The notes under the pieces are model-generated. The model saw nothing but the letters and a program-made list of their open reading frames with translations, had not been told where the DNA came from and did no database searches. The position numbers and the translations under genes are program-made. DNA of 64,000 nucleotides, taken from assembly GCA_000727475.1 (NCBI GenBank), contig KL647313.1, forward strand, positions 360,261 to 424,260. Reading direction: 5' to 3'. Every line of letters begins with the position of its first letter. The first letter of the stretch is position 1. Below are positions 55,501 to 64,000 of the stretch, in pieces. Origin of the DNA: Sarcocystis neurona (Eukaryota > Apicomplexa > Conoidasida > Eucoccidiorida > Sarcocystidae).

Positions 55501-57721
55501 TTGCAAAAATTGGGTTCACTGCGAGCAGGACGTGATTTGAACGACCCAAGGACGCTGTCACCGGATACGTTCTCAAAAAAGCGAAGCTGTAATTTTTTTC
55601 GGTTCCTCTGTGGGACAGCTCACACGTAGTCCGACAGTGGAATCATCGTAGACCACCTACCTCCCGAAGCAGCGCTCTATTCGTTTGAGAGTGCACGATA
55701 CAATGGGAATAGCCGCAGCTCCTAGAGGCGAGCGGTATCTTGCTGGTATGCAACAGAAGCTTTACAACAATTGCCCCGAAGAATGCGGAGATTTATTGTG
55801 GCCCTTCTTTTTCGGTACACATTTCCTATCACGTGTCGTGCTTTTTAACTCACTAAAATTCCTCGTATTTTTGTGAATCAGACTTGACGTGCTCGACGTT
55901 CGAAGATGGAGAAAAAAGCAAAACCACGTCTAACTGTGGAAACAGTTTAGATATTGTACTCCGAGAATCCGCTGATGGAGTTGTCTCGAAATTCTGGCGT
56001 CTGCAGCCGTACTGTCTTTCAAATACGAAGACGCTGTGTATGCTGTCATTGTAAGTGGCTTTATTGTCATAATCAGTATTTGCTCATACACGATTTCCCC
56101 GGAAAACAGTTTTTGTGTTCCCAGTCATTCCAGTTCTTCTCCAGCCTGGCCACTTTTCCGTTGACGTCCAAAGTAAAAAAGGGCGGGTCAGCGCGCACGC
56201 TTCAGTGTACACTGGGATTGAGTGTCACTTCATTGGTTACCCGTTTGATTACATTTGCTTAGCACATTTTCGTCACTTCTGATCAACAATCCACCTGGTA
56301 CTGGCGCGCGCACCGACTGCAGTTATTCCGCGTTTATATGTACCATAGCTACACACATTTCCCACCCCTTTTTACGTGCTCGCCTTCAAGGCCGACAACA
56401 AAAAGTGGAAGTCTCTGGTTTGATATGGCCACCTGGTTTCGCTCACGTATGTGTAAAAGGTCATAGTGGTGGCATTTGCACATCCTGTGACCCCGCCAAT
56501 TTAGCAACATTTGACAAAGGCATCCGCGTGCTCCCATAGACAAAATTTGCTTACAACAGTTCAGAGGCTACCTCAAAAACTTGAACGCGACCGCAGTTGA
56601 AAAAATTAGCGATGATATTTCGGTTTGTTTTCTACACGAAAGTTCAGTGCGGTCTTGTTTTCACAACTGGAATCTCCCGAGCGCGTCATCGCGGCTACAG
56701 TCCGCGTCCCGGGTTCTTCTGAGCAAATACATACCAACATGCACACCAGCACATTGCATAAAAGACGCCACCGCGGGCTCACTGGCATTTCCACGAAACG
56801 ACCAGTTTACTACAGCTCACTGACACAGTATTGTAAAAAAGCAAGTCACCACAGAGGAACCCCCACTATACCGGTTCCTAATCGGTGCATTCCCCTTTTT
56901 CAGACGCACCCAAAAGCAAGTCACCACAGAGGAACCCCCACTATACCGGTTCCTAATCGGTGCATTCCCTTTTTTAGACGCACCCTATCTTTCAGTCACC
57001 GTTCCGGCGTTACATTCACCTGTTGCCCACCAGTCACATCTCTTCTCAAGCTTATCACGAACAGTCCTTCCCAACACTTTCAGCCCTCTGCATGCACTCT
57101 TCGAATGACTTTCACTTCTTCTTCTCTGGAGCGAAGTCGCGGGAGGTTCTTTTTTGAAAATTCACCATCTTGTCAAGCACTGTAGCGTCATGCTCATGCT
57201 TCTCTGGAAATCGCGTCGTCTCCAGCCGCTCCGCCCTGTGAGACGGGAGAGAAAATCACTCTGATGAAGCAAGCGTGTTTGATTCGTGCACAGCAGCCCC
57301 TTCTGCATCAGCAGTGTTTTACAAGCTAGATGCTTCCACGGCGGATCTTCCTGCAGGCTGAACCACAATCTACAACACTGCACCACTAACCTCACTACCT
57401 ATACACCGCTTCGTCACGTGTATATATATACATATAAATACTTCGTCATATATATATATATGTATACATGTAAATCCGTCTCGTTGTACGCTTGCAAGTA
57501 CCGTGGGAGGATTCACTCTGCACATACATACACATATATACAGAAATAAACAAGTGTACCTTCGGCGTACGGAGGTACACCCGTGCATACGAAAACACGT
57601 CTATTTTATGAAACCAAGTAAACCTACACATACACACCGAACGTGCACTGCATCTCCCGAATCCACCCACGATACTGGCTGCACATCAATTTATCTAAAG
57701 CGGTGGACATGAACATTCATT
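52579..57721. other. Stretch after MCM4 without a recognised gene, with a few coding-looking segments
   Basis: No named family is seen. Three segments have better than random composition. On plus, about 53160-53330 reads SREELVEKLGRRCRAGDEKQ, and 55153-55404 follows a TTTGTTTACAG acceptor and reads to a TGA. On minus, about 53776-53958 begins MISGRKNHKDIKEGAHTADV and ends at a TAA. None could be joined to other exons and the opposite strand is also partly open, so they are listed only as leads. The rest is mixed sequence with few microsatellites. Confidence 0.3.
56841..56985. repeat. 75-bp tandem duplication, nearly two full copies
   Basis: The unit beginning GCAAGTCACCACAGAGG and ending AGACGCACCC occurs at 56841 and again at 56916. 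The only differences are in the C/T run before the end, so the duplication looks recent. An ORF crossing it carries the peptide repeat SHHRGTPTIPVPNRCIP twice, but there is no other sign that it is coding. Confidence 0.9.
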
Positions 57722-58724
57722 CTAGCGAGCTATAATCGTCGCAACCGAGCAGGAAGAAACGTTGCACTCGTAAAGCGACGTGAAATCATCACGCTTCCTA
57801 CAAACTCTGCCGCTACTTCCACGTGCACAACAGGAAGGCCCTCTTCGTAAAAGTGTTGAAAATATGCGTATTCGACTAGAGCTCTTCCGGCTGCCTGCAA
57901 AATCACTTGTGCACAGTGCTGTATCCGGCTTGTAGACGTATTCACCTCTACAGAAACGAGTGAAACCCACCATTATATATACGCGCATTTAACCAAGTCA
58001 CAAATGTTGTTCTACTGCGTGCACAAGCCTGCAGAGACACTCACTGCCCAGCATTCACCTTTCCACACCCTATAGCACTACTTCTTCGCAACGTCGTCTG
58101 AAACTTTTAAGAAGCACGACACCGACGCACGAACGGTCCTCCTAAGAGAACACTGGAATCAAACCCTTACTTTTCTACTAAGTCATCAACGCGGTGCAAG
58201 TCCAGCTTGTCATTCTTGTTCAGGGCCCTGCGCACACAGAATCGTAACACCAGCCGCTTTAGCGTGGCGTCTATAGTACAGGTATACATGCGCGCACGTA
58301 TGTGTATAAGCTGTACGCACGCACGCAGATACTGATATGCAGGGGAACTCCTGAGCCATAATTCTGCGCCACTGTATGGTAATGTGTGTGCACCCCCTTT
58401 AAGAAAAGGCCGGGCTAGCACCCCAAATGATGACCAGTGCCTGTGTACACCTAGTGCTATACACAGCGGCGCGTATGCATTATTTACGCATTAATGGCTT
58501 ACAATTTCATGAGTTTTTACAAAATTCGTGTCGTATATACATGTGTGCATGTGCTGGTACGTGGATATGCATTTCGTGAATCCGTGTGTTAAAGTAGAGC
58601 GCATATACGTGCGTATAGCGTGGTCTCACGTGACACCACCCGCCTTCTCCTTCCACACAAATATTTCTACACGTGCTTACTGTTCAAGGGCCGAAATCTC
58701 CGCCGCTGAAGCATTCGCTGCCAT
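57722..58724 (-). CDS. Candidate four-exon small protein gene, unrecognised
   Basis: On the minus strand, exons 58724-58681, 58440-58325, 58270-58171 and 57947-57722 join with matching phases into 161 codons plus a stop. The start is ATGG in GCACAATGG. The first exon ends CA|GTAAGC, the third at AA|GTAAGG, and the fourth follows CTCGTTTCTGTAG. The second donor (GTGCGT) is less canonical. The protein begins MAANASAAEISALEQHWSSF, then VLARPFLKGGAHTLPYSGAE, a basic stretch (ATLKRLVLRFCVRRALNK) and LDLHRVDDLVEKGEYVYKPD. This composition is typical of real proteins. In exon 4 a different frame looks better after about 57915 (VEYAYFQHFYEEGLPVVHVE), so the 3' part is unsettled: a frameshift, a very short intron, or the wrong frame. 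No signal peptide or membrane segment is clear, and I do not recognise a family. Confidence 0.45.
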
Positions 58725-59536
58725 TGTGCCGTGGTAGGTGACGCCCTATATCGATCAGAGTCAGTAGAAGGCACAGAAGCAAGAAACTGGTGCATTTAAT
58801 CCTGAAAACGCAATTCTCGTGGTCAAGCGAAACCGGAATAGGAATAGAATATTGTGTATCTGTAACGGTGTGCATCTGCGTACAATACATTGCAACTTGT
58901 AGGCTTCAGGCACGACTGCAACGCGTACCTGCCAGTCTAAGTGTTGCCCTAAGTTTGCAGGACACTAATTCGTAGTTGTCGCAGCCACCTGGTTATCATG
59001 GTGACTGCACAGGTATACACGTAATGGAAATATACGTACATACGTAATCGTAACGCACGCAAGTTCGCGACACGTACAGCAAATTTGGCGCGGAAAACAC
59101 GTAGAATTATCTCTATGTGGCTGTACTTTCCCTTACGATGTCGTGTTTTGCTTGACTGCGCGTGCAGCGTTGACAACCTCTACATGTTGGCCCTTATAGG
59201 CTTGCATCAAGGTTCACTCATAGCCCCAACCACCTCTACGTACGCATATATAAGAGAACGCACAGCGGTAATCTCTAAAGTACACGACATGGGCGTGTAA
59301 GGCCTGGTGATCATCTTCATGCTCTGCTTAGCAATGCTGCAGGCCTTCATCTAAAGCAGCTGAAACACATTTCCGTCACTTGCCACTATTCGGCGGTACA
59401 TCAGCCACCGTTGACGCATCAAGTTCCGAACACGTCCCCCTTGAACAGGCGGACAGACATGCGTGGTAGTCTTGACGCGAAAAAAAGTGTAAGTCACCAA
59501 AACGCCACTCAGCGTGTCACATGAAGACGTCGCACA
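58725..59536. other. Stretch without a recognised gene
   Basis: This is the presumed promoter side of the candidate gene at 57722-58724. Short ORFs exist in both directions, with no family motif or clear splice chain. Confidence 0.45.
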
Positions 59537-59730
59537 TTATTGAACCGGATCCCCGACCATCTGCGATGGAGAGGATCTTGTGATGGTGAACTTGCGGACA
59601 CGCTGGGGACTACGTAGTATTATTTCGACTACTTCATACATACTCCGGGATTCATTCACTGCAGCGTTGTCTGACGTCACGTGTCGTATTTCCCCGACTA
59701 TTCCTTCACTCAACTGATCAAAATTCACCA
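59537..59730 (-). CDS. Candidate terminal exon of an unrecognised minus-strand gene
   Basis: The segment follows ACAATTCAG on the minus strand and reads VNFDQLSEGIVGEIRHVTSD, then SMYEVVEIILRSPQRVRKFT and on to a TAA at 59537-59539, 63 residues. It is rich in Val, Glu, Asn and Asp and poor in Cys and Trp, as in real proteins. At its 5' end the DNA is a short duplication: CAGTGGTGAAT occurs twice, 23 bases apart, giving two possible acceptors, and only the inner one keeps the frame open. No upstream exon could be linked. Confidence 0.3.
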
Positions 59731-59759
59731 CTGAATTGTTCAAGATTCACCACTGACAT

Positions 59760-62700
59760 AGTGACGCACTTCTGCGAGTGTTGTCATCTGGCCATGCCTG
59801 TCGAGCCCCTGTACCCCATGTTTCTTACGACTACTTACCCGTTCACGGGACAAACTCCAACCATGCGAGTTTGCAGTCAAGCATGCCTTACCTGTTACGC
59901 AAGATAGAGCGACACGCGAATAATGCGTTCACGAAGAGTGGATTAAATATCGATTCGAGCGTAAACGGGATATCCTGAACGGCTGCGGCGGGGCCGCCAA
60001 CTCTGAGATCCACGAAGTTGTAGATTACCGACGTCGACTACAGTACATAAACGTCAAAATTAGTTGCCTTAGCTTCTTTGTTTGCACTCATGCGTCACTC
60101 CTTTTAAAAGTTTGGGTGGCCTGCCCTCCGCTGGATCGGGGCGCGCTCGTCGACGCCGAGTGACTAGCGACACGCCACCCCTTCCACCAGTGTTTTTACA
60201 CCGGTTGCCGACCCGCGCGAGATGTTCGTTCCGCGCCGCGCTACCCCTCGGACAGGCAGACTTCAGAATTTCGTGGCAGATACGACACGATCACTTCGGT
60301 GGATGGAGGTGGTTTTTATGCGGACGCCTGGATGCAGTCTGAATTCAACAAATTAGTAGTAGCTCCAGTTGCTACCTTTCCACCGCGAGGGCTTCCGCAC
60401 GCGTGTTAAATACCTGTGGACGGTTGGGGGCGACTCACAGCCGTAAAATCCTTGTGCCGCCTCCACGAGAAACACAGGAAATCGCAGGGTGTGCCGTACG
60501 ACGCAGTGAACCGTACATGCAGGAAGAACTGAAAATATACGCCTTGTATGAATCTGAAGAAAACCTGTATGATGTGAGTGTATGTATATACGTATATATA
60601 CCAGTGTAAGTCGGTACACAGTATATAGCATTTACCTAGGTGGGGCATTATCGTACACGGCAGACGGTTGTGTATTTTCATAGTGTACGAGGTGACGCAC
60701 ACCGTGGTGAATCGACAGGGACTTGCGAATTGGTATACAGTGTAGTGGTCTGTATGTGGGAAATTGGTGGTGCAACCTTCCAGCGATGAGAGGCATCTTA
60801 CGGGACGAAGTCCGCAAACAGAGCTTCTGTCTACGTCGTCTGCACACACGGGTAGCGAAAAGACGGGTATACGGTATATGCAGGTTGAAACGGAAATACG
60901 TCATGTACGAGAATATAAATATATTCTCGTAAACTAGACGAAGTGAATCTTTCCAGGGCACTCCGTGCCGGTAGTACGTCTTCACGTTGGCGGTTTGTGC
61001 GCTGTGGAGGCAAAGCAGTATTTTACAAGCTGGCTTAATGTCTCCGGGCATACGGGCACGTTTTCACGTCGTCACATTACCTGCTCTCGTGCGTAGGCAT
61101 ACGTAGACATACAGAGCGCGGAAACAGACAGACAACGCGTGACTGAGGCGGCCCCGGTGTCTGCTGATATATGGAGACAGATGATTTATGAACAGACAGA
61201 TGAACACATAAAATTGTACTCGTCGAACTGAAGTGGAGCTCTACGGACTACAGTCATCTTCAGAGGCAAGAAGACAATTTGTCGTTGGTAGAGATATGGT
61301 TGTCCGTTCGTATTCACAGCTACACACATGGGTTTGATAGATTACATATATATCTACCGTATGTCAAGAATGGGTGAATCGTTATTTATTTACACTCTCA
61401 CTCACGTGAAGTCACAAAAATATTTGTTGTGTATCTAGGAATATTCAGGCAATACGCCACGGGAGTAAAATCTTAGATGACAAGAATAGGGGGGAGAGCG
61501 GATGCACACACATAGACATGTGGATACGGCATTAATGCGTACGCCTATGAGGTGGAACCCGAAAGCTACCAGCCCTCACATGAAAGAATCGAATGTGACT
61601 GTCCTTCTTTGCCTAAGTGGGTACGTACGTACATCTTTGGAAGAGAGAGAGAAATATGCAGCACTACTTTTTCTAGAGGTACCTCTCTACCCACATGTAC
61701 CTGAAGTACGAAAACCTTCTCCCTTTATCTACATACGCTTCCGTAGTTTGGATGCTCACATTATCATTAAGAGGGGAAAGGAAGTGTGGGGGAGAGACAA
61801 GAGATACACAGAAACATAACGACAATTTCGAGTCAAACAGCCCTCGTGATCTGGCGCAGTACCGTAATGCAAATTGGGCGAATGGTATCTCCCGGTAACG
61901 CATCAACTTCTTCGAACCGATAAGTGCGGGTGTCAAATTTCTCTCCATGATTCACGGTTAAACCAGGTATGTGTATATGAATGTCAAAGATGGATTGTGT
62001 ATCTGGTGTTGTGTAAGGGCGGTGACGAGCCGTAGTCAAATTCTTAGTGAAGATCCACGGTCCTACGCGCAAGTACAACGCGTCTGCCCGTTCTTCAGCA
62101 TGTGTTGGACATGAAAGCATCGGATCTAGAAAGAACTTGCTTTTCAGAAACAAGAGATTACACACCTTACACCGACTATATATATACATACATTTATATA
62201 TGTAGGTGTGCGCAAGGAGAAAGGAAGATAGAGATAGGGGTAGAATTTCACTACTATCAACGAGTGACTAAGGTGCAGTCAGGCGGTGTGCAAGGAACTT
62301 GTTACTGCTGCATATGCCGAGGATGTGCTCGGCTGTCGTACACGGAGGAATACGCCCTAGTGGGTGAAGGTAAACACAATATACATCCGTGCGCCGAAGC
62401 ACCAGCGTAGTCTCCTACTGTGTACGCGGTATACACGCCATGCGGCGCAAACCGGAATGGAAAATAGATATCGTCGTGTTTTGTTGAGACAGTAGCAATA
62501 GTAGTAACGACATCCACTGCGAAAATAGAATTTGCACAGGAGACTCTACAGGCTATATTACACATTTATTTGATCTGCAGTAACTGCATCAGGTGGCGAA
62601 ACACTCGATATGGTGTGTACCTACACATATATATATATACATACATATGTGTGTGTATACGTCGTTTCGAGACGTCCGCAGGTAGAAGCATAGGGAGCAA

Positions 62701-64000
62701 ACGTACATACCACATCAGCTGCCAAGAACTTGGCAAAATATTGTATACGCGCTCTCCCCCTGTATGCTCGTCCGGATGTGTGAACACAGCGGTGGACTCA
62801 CGACCATATGCACATACGTTTGAATACGTATTCTCTCTATATCCTTGTCTCTTTCTTTATATATATATATACATATATACATGTATATATAGAGAGAGGT
62901 AGATAGATAGGTAGATGAATACAGTTGTCAGAATTACTTCTGCGCATGTGGTTGTGTTTACAAGTGCACTTTACATACATGTACATGTCAGTGGATCCGA
63001 AAGAACCTTCGGCGTGTGAAAGATTTACCATATACCGTGCTTTCCTCTTGTAGCCATCATTTTGTATCCCTTCTCTCCTTAGACGACTCTTTTATGGTGG
63101 GTTTTTCTTTTGTCAGAGGCGTTTTGAAATCGGGATAATTGCCAGGTGTTGAAGTGGCAACACATTGACTCTGAGGATATATTTGTATACACATGCATGG
63201 GTGTATACGCAAGTATATAGGCTCGTACACGTGCGACACTCGGTTGCCTTCTGTGTGACCTGCAATTCGTGGAGTGTCATCCTCTTTTTTAGGCTGACAC
63301 AAAAACCAAATTCTACTTGCTTTAAACCTGTACAGAACAACATGATGCATATGAACACCCGTACGAGTCTCAGGACCAGTTTAGTAGGGTGTATGTAACA
63401 TCGGCAGTTGGGTAACACTATATCCCTATCACAATAATCAACATACCTGGATTTTGAAAGCTTGAGTACTCTCCTCCCCTTCACATTAGGCGTGACGTGT
63501 GACGTCCTTAAGGACGAGGACTCACCTACACTACAGTACCCAACCTTTGTCAAGCGACTGGAAATGATCGACACCCTCCTCTCTCCCTTTTTATTTTCTG
63601 AGTGATGTCAACAACTCGTGCTCTTTGGCATCCTATCAGTGCTGAGCGAGACCGTCAGATGGCAAAACACGTAGTTTTTTTGGCAGAGTACGGTTTAGGG
63701 TTCAGTTTTGAATAGTAAATGTTTTCTGTTTCAGTGAAAGTGATCATGGTGAACACATTTTGTAATGTAGATTTCTGGTACATGACAAGATCGGGTACCA
63801 GTAACAAACGATGTTCCTATATTTTCCTGTCAGTGACGGGGCTTTAAATTTCGTTTGCCGGTGGTTTCACTTATTAAGAAACCGTCAATGCATGATTTTT
63901 TCCGACCTTTCGCCTCACTTCTAAATCACGGGGAATTCGTTGAGTCTTAACTTGTTCTTTCTTCTGCAGTTACTAGGCGCTGTCCAGAATCGAAAAATCG
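59760..64000. other. Right-hand stretch without a recognised gene
   Basis: This is mixed-composition DNA with short TA/CATA microsatellites at about 61340, 62180, 62625 and 62858-62900. Coding-looking but unsupported segments are plus 60185-60421 (GRYDTITSVDGGGFYADAWM, ending at a TAA) and minus 63113-63574 (153 codons with possible GTGAGT and GTATGT donors inside). I recognise no family and could not build a gene model. Confidence 0.35.

Noticed and set aside
63680..63705. Telomere-like word GGTTTAGGG
   Set aside because: It is a single occurrence without a tandem array, so it is not a telomeric or interstitial telomere repeat.

Overview
The window looks like nuclear DNA of a coccidian apicomplexan, probably an Eimeriidae genome of the Eimeria/Cyclospora type. 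This is an inference. The reasons are a eukaryotic replication gene split into many small exons with ordinary GT-AG introns, CAG/CTG trinucleotide tracts in coding and non-coding DNA that give Gln/Ala/Ser homopolymers, and very abundant TATA, CATA, TATC and ACGTA-type microsatellites. Nothing bacterial, plasmid-like or phage-like is present.

Layout. (1) 1-2053, minus strand: a long, stop-free, acidic Ala/Glu/Thr-rich reading frame that runs off the left edge. (2) 2054-21342: a CAG-rich block, then about 18 kb of microsatellite-interrupted DNA with no gene I can name. It holds coding-looking fragments near 12.2-14.4 kb, including a diverged 37-bp repeat with mostly synonymous differences, and a possible gene end at 19.8-20.8 kb. 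(3) 21343-52578, plus strand: the one gene identified with certainty, the replicative helicase subunit MCM4. I could join it as 15 exons with matching splice phases at every junction: 3,894 coding bases and 1,297 residues spread over 31.2 kb, so about 87 percent is intron. The introns are mostly microsatellite and CAG/CTG repeat, and one holds the 3' half of a proline tRNA on the opposite strand. (4) 52579-64000: no recognised gene, but a plausible four-exon minus-strand gene at 57.7-58.7 kb, several lower-confidence coding-looking segments, and a 75-bp tandem duplication.

How the parts work together: MCM4 is one of six subunits of the MCM2-7 ring that is loaded at origins and unwinds DNA at the fork. 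All its core ATPase motifs are present. No operon-like link to the neighbours is expected or seen. The main oddities are an unusual zinc-ribbon spacing in MCM4, CAG tracts directly after two splice donors that stay open in frame, the isolated tRNA-Pro half, and a family of 14-18 bp palindromes built on GTGTACGTACAC. Exon boundaries were placed by eye from homology, splice consensus and phase. They need RNA evidence, especially the exon 1/exon 2 junction.
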